Shown here: positions 1 to 5,843 of the stretch, in pieces | Numbering within the stretch: the first letter of the stretch is position 1 | How the letters are laid out: each line of letters begins with the position of its first letter | NCBI GenBank assembly: GCA_016177065.1 | Contig: JACOVZ010000019.1 | Coordinates: forward strand, 1 to 5,843 | Reading direction: 5' to 3' | DNA: 5,843 nucleotides | From: Candidatus Wildermuthbacteria bacterium | Lineage (GTDB): Bacteria > Patescibacteriota > Minisyncoccia > Minisyncoccales > UBA10102 | Made by a program: the position numbers and the translations under genes | Notes under the pieces: model-generated | What the model was told of the DNA's origin: nothing | Databases searched by the model: none | Seen by the model: only the letters and a program-made list of their open reading frames with translations

Positions 1-324
1 AGCGTAGATGTACAATGGACTTCCTCCGACAAGAAAGGGGATTTTTCCCTTCTTTTGAATAGACACAATTGCTTTTTTTGCCAGCTTTACATACTGCGAT
101 ACCGTAAACTTTCTTTTGGGTGAGGCTACGCCTAAAAGATGATGGGGGATCCCCTCCATTTCTTTTCTTGTTATCTTTCCAGATCCTATATCCAGCCCCT
201 TGTATACCTGCCTTGAGTCGGCCGATACGATCTCTCCATTGAATTTCTTTGCGAGTTTAACTGCAAGCTCGCTTTTCCCAGAAGCCGTAGGGCCAAGGAT
301 GACAGTGAGAGCTTTCTTTGCCAT
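1..324 (-). CDS. miaA: tRNA dimethylallyltransferase MiaA, N-terminal part (gene runs off the left edge)
   Basis: MiaA transfers a dimethylallyl group from DMAPP to N6 of adenosine 37 in tRNAs that read codons starting with U, which stabilises codon-anticodon pairing. The 108 visible residues carry the family's P-loop GPTASGKS (residues 11-18). They also carry the signature SADSRQVYKGLDIGSGK (34-50), whose Asp36 matches the conserved Asp42 of the E. coli enzyme; Thr13 and Lys17 match its Thr19 and Lys23. The PHH block (60-62) and LVGGSPLYI (98-106) follow. The last block differs from the more usual VGGTxLY/FYI by Ser and Pro. The ATG at 324 is the only sensible start: it lies just before the P-loop, and the in-frame codons immediately upstream contain no ATG, GTG or TTG. 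It sits 4 nt after the stop of the upstream membrane-protein gene, so translation is probably coupled. About two thirds of the enzyme lies outside the window. The family call is firm from motif order. Confidence 0.96.
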   Translation of the reverse strand, partial: MAKKALTVILGPTASGKSELAVKLAKKFNGEIVSADSRQVYKGLDIGSGKITRKEMEGIPHHLLGVASPKRKFTVSQYVKLAKKAIVSIQKKGKIPFLVGGSPLYIYA

Positions 325-325
325 G

Positions 326-330
326 TCCTT
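326..330 (-). promoter_or_regulatory. AAGGA Shine-Dalgarno-like motif before miaA, overlapping the upstream stop codon
   Basis: On the minus strand the junction reads TAAGGAC then ATG. The AAGGA overlaps the TAA stop of the membrane-protein gene and lies only 1 nt from the miaA start, closer than the usual 5-9 nt. It is more plausibly an aid to termination-reinitiation by ribosomes finishing the upstream gene than a stand-alone ribosome binding site. The sequence is clear; its role is inferred. Confidence 0.35.
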
Positions 331-1924
331 ACTGGATCTGGTCTTTCTTTTCTCTCCAGAATGTGCGGAGCTGTTCAATGAATTCCACGAACACCTGGAA
401 TGGAGTTTCAATGAGGACGTTCAAGAGCAAAACAAGAACATTGTACCTGGCAAGCTGGCTTGAGAACCATCTGCCAACTTGCGTGACTGGAAGAATGAAA
501 AAGTCCAGCAAGGTGAAAAACAGGCCGTCTTTGTGCTCTTCAATCATTAATTCCTGGGTTCTCTGGCGTATTCTCATGCCGGCATAAGAGACTAGAGAGA
601 GAAACAAGAGGAATACGGCAGTGGAAAGAATGCTGAAGTGAAAATTGCGCAGGACAATGAAAAGTGTTCCAAAGCTCAACAGGAAGCTCAAGAGGTAGGT
701 TCCTCTGACTATCCAGCTAATGAAGCTTTTGCGCTTGGCAGGCAGAGAGATCTCATGCGCATCCATACGCTCATTTTCATAGGTTATTTTCGTTATCGCC
801 AGCAGAACCTTCTGAACATTGTCCTTAGAGGATGATTTTTTGGTAGTGATGAGGAACAAGAGGAACAAGGGAGGAATGGCAATGCTCCAGCCAAGGACTC
901 CGTAGTTTATCTCTTGGGTTATGTAGGTATCAACAGGGATCTCAATCGCCATTGCGACAACCACTTTTGAAACAAACACGGAAAGCGTGCTGAAAAAGGC
1001 GGCTCTCTTCATTCTGCTTTTGAGCTTTTTCAGTCTGACATCGTAAGCCTCAGAGACCGCCTGCTCAAATTGTTCCGGGTTTCCCGCTATTTCAGAAAAG
1101 TTAGTGGGATGATCCGAAATGATATCTCCCAAAAGCAGATACGGAGTGTCTAAGCGCTCAATAATCTGATAGAACTTCTCGCGCAGGGGGTGGCGCAATA
1201 TGCCGTCAATGGATGAAATAATCTGAGCGAGCTTTTGAGAGATTCCGGAAAGCTCTCCCTGGGAAACATTGCTCCAATTCGGATAAAAGCGCTCCAAAAC
1301 ATGCAGAGAAATGGTTGCTTCATCCAGCTTAAACAGCGCCCGCTGAACTCCCGTAAATATCTGCAGTTTTCTTTCTTCTTCCGAGATTTTGGCGGCATCC
1401 CGCTGGCGGATCTGAAGGGATTTCTCCATATCCTCAGACATGAATGCGATAAGGGCCTTCTCTCTCAGGGGAGGCGCGAGAGTTTCTTCTATCTCGCATG
1501 CTCCAATACCGTGGAGCCATTGTTCAAGATGCGAGTATTCTTTTCGGGTTGCGTATGCCTTGCTGTTCTCAATCAAAAACGCGTATTTGCTGATGACGCG
1601 CTGGACCTCTTCTATCTTGCTAGTTTGAATTCTGCCGCTTGGGAAATGGCCTCCTCGGATAAGTTCAATAAGCAGGGGTTCTGCCATCTCTGCCGTATTC
1701 CCGTTGAGAAGGATGCGCCTCTTGAATATGCGCTCAATAGCAGTTTTCCTCAAGAGGTGTTCTTCCCTCCAATCCACGACCCCCCGTATTTTTTCATAGA
1801 ATGAAGCTACCTTCGCCGCAACGTCGTCAACTGAAATGCACGCCGCAGTGCCATTGGGCTGAAGGCTTCTATTCCAAGTTTCGTATGATGTTAAGAGTTT
1901 TTTTGCTCCGTTAGAGAGTTCCAT
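329..1924 (-). CDS. Uncharacterised multi-pass membrane protein with large N-terminal soluble region (CPR-type conserved hypothetical)
   Basis: I cannot assign a function. The 531-residue product has two parts. Residues 1 to about 305 are soluble, charged and mostly helical, with no signal peptide. They include a striking charged block (residues 41-72, starting SFYEKIRGVVDWREEHLLRK) and a basic stretch (LKKLKSRMKR, 298-307) just before the membrane. Hydrophobic segments follow at about 309-329, 341-360, 404-425 and 428-449, with a further one near 494-515 and an amphipathic stretch near 467-490. A charged linker (361-403) separates the second and third. By the positive-inside rule the N-terminal part should be cytosolic. 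I see no P-loop, protease, transferase or metal-binding motif. The ATG at 1924 lies inside the end of thrS (14-nt overlap), preceded by a weak GGAA 7 nt upstream; the TAA stop is 4 nt before miaA. The N-terminal block resembles uncharacterised Parcubacteria proteins I recall, but no search was run. Confidence 0.9.
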   Translation of the reverse strand: MELSNGAKKLLTSYETWNRSLQPNGTAACISVDDVAAKVASFYEKIRGVVDWREEHLLRKTAIERIFKRRILLNGNTAEMAEPLLIELIRGGHFPSGRIQTSKIEEVQRVISKYAFLIENSKAYATRKEYSHLEQWLHGIGACEIEETLAPPLREKALIAFMSEDMEKSLQIRQRDAAKISEEERKLQIFTGVQRALFKLDEATISLHVLERFYPNWSNVSQGELSGISQKLAQIISSIDGILRHPLREKFYQIIERLDTPYLLLGDIISDHPTNFSEIAGNPEQFEQAVSEAYDVRLKKLKSRMKRAAFFSTLSVFVSKVVVAMAIEIPVDTYITQEINYGVLGWSIAIPPLFLLFLITTKKSSSKDNVQKVLLAITKITYENERMDAHEISLPAKRKSFISWIVRGTYLLSFLLSFGTLFIVLRNFHFSILSTAVFLLFLSLVSYAGMRIRQRTQELMIEEHKDGLFFTLLDFFILPVTQVGRWFSSQLARYNVLVLLLNVLIETPFQVFVEFIEQLRTFWREKKDQIQ

Positions 1925-3674
1925 GCGTCTTTTCCGAGATTTCTCTGATGACTCTTGAAGAAAATTCTTGCATGCTCATTTGAACAGTGTTCCCTTTGCT
2001 TCGCGCCCGAATGCTTAGCATTTCCGTATTTTGTTCTCTTTCCCCCAAAATTACAAGATAAGGAATTTTCTGCAGTTCTCCTTCCCTGATCTTTTTCCCC
2101 AGTGTTTCATTTTCTTCCCTTACCTTTACTCTAAGATTCTTGTCTTTTCCCAACAGCGTTTCTTTAACTTTGAGGGCGAGCGGGATAAATTTGTCTGAGA
2201 GGGGAAGAACCCAGATCTGTTCCGGTGCCAGCCAAAGAGGAAAGGCTCCTGCATAATGCTCAATAAGGAAAGCGATAAACCGCTCATGAGATCCCAGGGG
2301 CGCCCGATGAATCACATACACGGGGCTGTCTTTTCCAGCCTGGTCTTTGTAGGCGAGATTGAATCTTTTTGCCGCAAGAAAATCAAGCTGGTTCGTGGAA
2401 GCTGTTTCTTCCCTGCCGATAACGCTTTTTATCTGAAAATCAACTTTCGGCCCGTAAAACGCGGCTTCTCCTTCAACCTCCATGTAGGGCAGGCCTGATT
2501 TCTTCATAATGCCCTGCAGCAGGCTGGTTGCCTTTTTCCATCCCTCTGGCATTGTCGCATACTTTTTCTTGTTTTTAGAAGGAAGAGACAAGCGCATGTA
2601 AAAATCATTGATCCCGAAGATTTTCTTGTACCAAAACTCATGAAGCTTCATGACGTTCAGAAATTCTTCTTCAACCTGGGCTTCTGTGCAGTAAATATGG
2701 GCGTCGTTCTGCGTGAAGCCGCGGACCCTTAAAAGGCCTGCCAAGGTTCCTGAAAGCTCATACCGGTACACGGTTCCGTATTCTGCGTAGCGAATCGGCA
2801 ATTCCCGATAACTTCTTGGCTGAGAGCGGTAAATCATGTGCGTGTGCGGGCAATTCATTGCTTTCAAATAGTAGTTTCCGTCATCAAGCTTCATGGGAGG
2901 GTACATGCTCTCTGCATAGTAGGGGATATGGCCTGACATTTTGTATAGGTCTTCCTTGGCAATATGCGGGGTTGCCACTCTCTGATATCCCCATTCCTTT
3001 TCCACCTCCTTTGCGTATTTCTCAATTTCATCCCGCACAATCGTGCCGTTGGGAAGCCACAAAGGAAGCCCAGGGCCTACTTCAGGGGCAAAGGCAAACA
3101 GCTTGAGTCTTTCTCCCAGGATTCTATGATCCCGCTTTTTTGCTTCAGCCTGCTGCCAGAGATATTGCTCAAGCTCTTTCTTTGTTGCAAATGCGGCTCC
3201 GTAAATGCGGGTAAGCATTGGGCGTTTTTCATCTCCTCTCCAGTATGCCCCTGCAACAGAGGTAAGCTTAAAAGCTTGCAAGGGAAGTTCTTTGGTATTT
3301 TTCACATGTCCTCCTCTGCACAGATCCAGAAATACCTCACCCGTGTATACCATGCCTACCTTTTTCGCTTTTAAATCCTTAATGAGTTCAAGCTTGTAAG
3401 GCTGTTTGAGCTTTTTAAAATGCAGGGCTGCTTTTTGAGAAGTCCAAAGCTCTTTTTTGAAAAGAAGATTCAAAGACGCGATTTTCCGCATTTCAGCTTC
3501 AATGCGGGGGAGATCGGATTCCGCTATTTTTATGTCTCCGAAATCATAGTAGAAGCCATTCTCAATGACAGGCCCTATTCCGAGCTTTGCCTTCGGATAG
3601 AATTTTAATACGGACGTAGCCAAGAGATGGGCAAACGAATGGCGTATGTTTTCAATAGATCCCTCTTTTTCCAT
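1911..3674 (-). CDS. thrS: Threonyl-tRNA synthetase, short form lacking the TGS domain
   Basis: A class II synthetase that charges tRNA-Thr in the cytoplasm and clears mischarged Ser-tRNA. At 587 residues it is shorter than E. coli ThrRS (642), because it starts directly at the editing domain with no N-terminal TGS domain. The editing site is intact: HSFAH (His12, His16) and CRGGH (Cys119, His123). The catalytic core follows. Zinc ligands are Cys275 (MNCPH), His326 (QNDAH) and His456 (VIHRAPLG), with the Cys-His spacing of 51 found in E. coli (334 to 385). Motif 2 arginines are Arg304 and Arg316; motif 3 is GSHERF with Arg465. The anticodon-binding domain spans about 485-580 and looks complete. 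The loop GREETASTNQLDF (420-432) departs from the usual GREWQxxTxQLDF. The ATG at 3674 is the first usable start, since the in-frame dnaE stop lies 18 nt upstream, but no Shine-Dalgarno precedes it. The 3' end overlaps the next gene by 14 nt. Confidence 0.98.
   Translation of the reverse strand: MEKEGSIENIRHSFAHLLATSVLKFYPKAKLGIGPVIENGFYYDFGDIKIAESDLPRIEAEMRKIASLNLLFKKELWTSQKAALHFKKLKQPYKLELIKDLKAKKVGMVYTGEVFLDLCRGGHVKNTKELPLQAFKLTSVAGAYWRGDEKRPMLTRIYGAAFATKKELEQYLWQQAEAKKRDHRILGERLKLFAFAPEVGPGLPLWLPNGTIVRDEIEKYAKEVEKEWGYQRVATPHIAKEDLYKMSGHIPYYAESMYPPMKLDDGNYYLKAMNCPHTHMIYRSQPRSYRELPIRYAEYGTVYRYELSGTLAGLLRVRGFTQNDAHIYCTEAQVEEEFLNVMKLHEFWYKKIFGINDFYMRLSLPSKNKKKYATMPEGWKKATSLLQGIMKKSGLPYMEVEGEAAFYGPKVDFQIKSVIGREETASTNQLDFLAAKRFNLAYKDQAGKDSPVYVIHRAPLGSHERFIAFLIEHYAGAFPLWLAPEQIWVLPLSDKFIPLALKVKETLLGKDKNLRVKVREENETLGKKIREGELQKIPYLVILGEREQNTEMLSIRARSKGNTVQMSMQEFSSRVIREISEKTHGTL
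1932..1935 (-). promoter_or_regulatory. Weak GGAA ribosome binding site for the membrane-protein gene
   Basis: GGAA lies 7 nt upstream of the ATG at 1924, inside the last codons of thrS. The spacing is good but the match to the Shine-Dalgarno consensus is short. Because the gene starts before thrS ends, ribosomes translating thrS may also feed it. It supports 1924 as the start. Confidence 0.35.
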
Positions 3675-3678
3675 ATGT

Positions 3679-3684
3679 AGTATA
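3679..3684 (-). promoter_or_regulatory. Possible -10 box (TATACT) immediately before thrS
   Basis: The 15-nt dnaE-thrS gap holds TATACT, which matches the TATAAT consensus at five of six positions and lies 4 nt before the thrS ATG. A transcript from it would begin at or next to the start codon, giving a leaderless or near-leaderless mRNA. The hexamer 17 nt upstream (GAAACA, 3702-3707) matches TTGACA at only three positions, and there is no extended -10 TG. Such a box can arise by chance in AT-rich DNA, so the call is tentative. Confidence 0.3.
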
Positions 3685-3689
3685 GTGTA

Positions 3690-5843
3690 TCACAGTTCTG
3701 CTGTTTCTAACACCTCCTCTATTTCTTCTGCAACAAACTTCTTATCTCCGTTTCGCTCATCAAGCCTTCCTCCGATAAGCACAATCTTGTTTTCCTGAAA
3801 CAAAGAAGGGTTAGTTTCAATGAGCGAGGGAAACACCACAACTTCTATTTTCTCTGTAAGATCTTCCAGCCCCAGAAACAGCATGGGCTTTCCGGTTTTC
3901 GTCAGGATTTTCTTAACAGAAGAGATGATTCCTCCGATGCGGAACCGCTTTCTGGCTTCCAGCGTCTGGTAAAACGAAAGCTTGGAAATGGGGAATGTCC
4001 GCTTTTCCAGAATATTTCTAATCCTTTTCAAGGGATGCGAGCTTACATACAGTCCCAGGAGCTCTTTTTCCCAAATGAGCTTTTCTTTTTCCGTTGCGGG
4101 TTTTGACTCTTCAAGCTTGATGACGGCAGAAGACGGCTGCAAAGATCCAAACAGGGATTTCTGGGTGCTTAGAGCAAACCTTGCTGTTTCTCTGGAAATC
4201 TCCAGAAGTTTTTCCAGGTTCAAGAGAATCTGGTTTCGTTCTGCAAACTGGTCAAAGGCTCCGGCTTTCGCCAGACTCTCCATTGATTTTTTGTTCAGAT
4301 CCTTGGATTTCACGCGCATGACGAAATCCTGTATGGAACTGTATGGGCCGTGATCTTTTCGTTCCTGGATAATGGCCTGCACGATTCCTTCTCCGACATT
4401 CTTGATTGCCAGAAGCCCAAAGCGTATCTGGTTTTTCTCCGGGACCACGGAAAAGTAGCTGAAGCTTTCATTAATGTCGGGAGCTAAGACTTCAATGCCC
4501 ATTTTCTTTGTTTCTTCAATCAAAAACGCAATGCGTTCTGTATCGTTGCGCTCTGAGGTTAGGAGGGCTGACATGAATTCCACGGGATAGCGGGCTTTCA
4601 GATACGCAGTCTGGTAAGCGATAATCGCATAAGCCGTAGAATGGGATCTGTTGAAACCGTAGCGGGCAAAGGGCAATACCCATTCCCATATCTTGTTTGC
4701 GATTCTTTTGTCTATGCCGTTTTTAGCCATTCCCGAAACAAGCTTTTCTTTTTGTTCAAGCAGGAGGCTCATGATCTTTTTCCCGACAGCTTTTCTCAAA
4801 ACATCTGCCTCAGCCAAAGAGAACCCCGCAAGATCCCTTGCTATTCTCATCAATTGCTCCTGATAAATGCAGATTCCCTGAGTTGATTCCAGTATGGGCT
4901 TTAATTTCGGATGCAGGTATTCAATGTTTTTCCTTTTGTGCTTTCTCGCGATGTAATCCGGGATCAGCTCCATGGGGCCTGGCCTATACAAAGCAATCAT
5001 GGCAATGATGTCTTCAAGCTCAGTGGGTTTTAATTCTTTGAGATACCTGCGTACTCCATCGCTTTCCACTTGGAATATGCCAATCGTGTTCGCTTCCTGG
5101 AACAGTTTGTATACTTTAGGATCATCCAAAGGAATTTCTTCAATGTTGAGATTTCTTCCGTATATGGCATAAATGCGCTTTAAGGTGTCTTCAATAATGC
5201 TTAAGTTTTTAAGCCCGAGAAAATCCATTTTCAGCAATCCCATGTCTTCAATGGAATGCATTTCATACTGAGTGACAATGGTATTTTCAGCTTGGGAAGG
5301 ATGCTGCAAAGGCGTGAAGTTATCCAGGGGTTCAGGAGCTATCACAACTCCGCAGGCATGCGTGGAAGCGTGGCGCACTACGCCTTCCAGCTTCTTTGCA
5401 AGATCAATGAGCTTTGCCGCTTTTGCTTCGTTTTTGTACAGCTCTTTGAATTCGGAAACCTTTTCCAGGGTATCCTTGAGCGTAAATCCAAAGGGGATCA
5501 TTTTCGCAAGCTTGTCGCAGTACAGATACTCGTATCCCAAAGCCCGCCCCACGTCTCTGATAACAGCGCGCGAAGCCATGGTTCCAAACGTGATGATTTG
5601 AGCAACATGGTTTCTCCCGTATTTTTCTGAAACATACTGGATAACTTCATCTCTTCTTAAATCGGTAAAATCAAGATCAATGTCCGGCATGGAAATTCTT
5701 TCCGGATTCAGGAATCTCTCAAACAGAAGATTGTACTTTAAGGGATCAATGCCTGTGATTCTTAAAAGATACGCAACCAGAGATCCTCCCACAGATCCTC
5801 TTCCGGGGCCCACAACAATGCGGTGATCTTTTGCCCATTTCAC
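3690..5843 (-). CDS. dnaE: DNA polymerase III alpha subunit (DnaE), C-terminal part (5' end off the right edge)
   Basis: This is the replicative polymerase that extends both strands at the fork. The 717 visible residues (numbered from the edge) start inside the palm; about 345 residues, including the PHP domain, are missing by comparison with E. coli. The frame is open at the edge, so its first codon (GTG) is not a start. Motifs: GPGRGSVGGSLVAY (12-25); PDIDLDF (53-59) with catalytic Asp54 and Asp56; KMDFLGL (205-211) with the third Asp207. Their spacing of 153 compares with 154 in E. coli (401 to 555). RHASTHACG (157-165), LYRPGPM (285-291) and YGFNRSHS (395-402) are also present. A helix-hairpin-helix region (about 475-510), a clamp-binding-like QKSLFG (561-566) and an OB fold (about 633-712) follow. 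The protein ends just after the OB fold, so the tau-binding C-terminal domain of E. coli DnaE appears absent. No intein is seen. It stops (TGA) 15 nt before thrS. Confidence 0.98.
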   Translation of the reverse strand: MKWAKDHRIVVGPGRGSVGGSLVAYLLRITGIDPLKYNLLFERFLNPERISMPDIDLDFTDLRRDEVIQYVSEKYGRNHVAQIITFGTMASRAVIRDVGRALGYEYLYCDKLAKMIPFGFTLKDTLEKVSEFKELYKNEAKAAKLIDLAKKLEGVVRHASTHACGVVIAPEPLDNFTPLQHPSQAENTIVTQYEMHSIEDMGLLKMDFLGLKNLSIIEDTLKRIYAIYGRNLNIEEIPLDDPKVYKLFQEANTIGIFQVESDGVRRYLKELKPTELEDIIAMIALYRPGPMELIPDYIARKHKRKNIEYLHPKLKPILESTQGICIYQEQLMRIARDLAGFSLAEADVLRKAVGKKIMSLLLEQKEKLVSGMAKNGIDKRIANKIWEWVLPFARYGFNRSHSTAYAIIAYQTAYLKARYPVEFMSALLTSERNDTERIAFLIEETKKMGIEVLAPDINESFSYFSVVPEKNQIRFGLLAIKNVGEGIVQAIIQERKDHGPYSSIQDFVMRVKSKDLNKKSMESLAKAGAFDQFAERNQILLNLEKLLEISRETARFALSTQKSLFGSLQPSSAVIKLEESKPATEKEKLIWEKELLGLYVSSHPLKRIRNILEKRTFPISKLSFYQTLEARKRFRIGGIISSVKKILTKTGKPMLFLGLEDLTEKIEVVVFPSLIETNPSLFQENKIVLIGGRLDERNGDKKFVAEEIEEVLETAEL
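4146..4163 (-). other. Putative sliding-clamp binding motif QKSLFG within DnaE
   Basis: Residues 561-566 of the visible DnaE read QKSLFG, which fits the bacterial beta-clamp binding consensus QL(S/D)LF. The position, between the helix-hairpin-helix region and the OB fold, is where E. coli DnaE carries its internal clamp motif QADMF (about residue 920). It is probably the tether that makes the polymerase processive. The sequence match is seen directly; the role is inferred from position. Confidence 0.7.

Noticed and set aside
1235..1804. 189-codon open frame on the plus strand
   Set aside because: It lies wholly antisense to the membrane-protein gene, has no recognisable domain and looks like an incidental open frame. 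The minus-strand frame extends continuously across it and fits the operon.
1911..1924. thrS and membrane-protein gene as one frameshifted fusion
   Set aside because: ThrRS ends at the natural end of its anticodon-binding domain and the next gene has its own ATG and upstream GGAA. The 14-nt overlap is an ordinary operon junction.
3261..3285. Two AAGCTT palindromes close together
   Set aside because: They fall in conserved ThrRS codons, form only a short pairing, and have no poly-T tract or other sign of a terminator or regulatory site.
2816..3374. Overlapping plus-strand open frames of 96 and 136 codons inside thrS
   Set aside because: Both are antisense to highly conserved ThrRS catalytic sequence and show no protein-like motif of their own.
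3711..3718. Perfect AGGAGGTG Shine-Dalgarno on the minus strand upstream of thrS
   Set aside because: It encodes Glu-Glu-Val near the end of DnaE and is about 36 nt from the thrS ATG, too far to serve it. The nearest GTG (3693) is out of frame with thrS.
5256..5630. Plus-strand open frames of 109 and 124 codons near the right end
   Set aside because: They overlap each other and are antisense to the DnaE palm region, which is unmistakably coding on the minus strand.
5841..5843. GTG at the right edge as the dnaE start
   Set aside because: The encoded protein begins in the middle of the polymerase palm, just before the GPGRGS motif, so the codon is an internal valine and the gene continues beyond the window.

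Overview
This is a gene-dense bacterial segment. Four protein-coding genes lie head-to-tail on the minus strand and fill essentially the whole window, so transcription runs from high to low coordinates. In that order they are: the C-terminal two thirds of the replicative DNA polymerase III alpha subunit (dnaE, cut by the right edge); a complete but short threonyl-tRNA synthetase (thrS); a 531-residue uncharacterised membrane protein; and the N-terminal 108 residues of the tRNA dimethylallyltransferase MiaA (cut by the left edge). Junctions are very tight: 15 nt between dnaE and thrS, a 14-nt overlap between thrS and the membrane-protein gene, and 4 nt before miaA. No stretch of 300 bases lacks a gene. 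I see no RNA gene, mobile element, CRISPR array or hairpin terminator.

The protein style points to the Candidate Phyla Radiation (Patescibacteria), most likely a Parcubacteria-type lineage. The reasons are a ThrRS that begins directly at its editing domain with no TGS domain, a DnaE that ends right after its OB fold, MiaA motif variants of the kind I associate with that group, and a membrane protein whose N-terminal block (SFYEKIRGVVDWREEHLLRK) I recall from uncharacterised CPR proteins. This placement comes from motif recognition only; no search was run. TGA acts as a normal stop (end of dnaE), so there is no sign of the recoded UGA found in Gracilibacteria and Absconditabacteria.

Functionally the segment joins replication (dnaE), tRNA charging with proofreading (thrS) and tRNA position-37 modification (miaA), with an unknown membrane protein between the two tRNA genes. 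The layout suggests one operon. A possible internal promoter sits in the 15-nt gap before thrS, where a TATACT box lies almost on the start codon and no Shine-Dalgarno is visible. I see no defence, mobile or biosynthetic system here. The points most worth a second look are the membrane protein family, the remodelled ThrRS (no TGS, altered catalytic loop) and the possibly leaderless thrS start.
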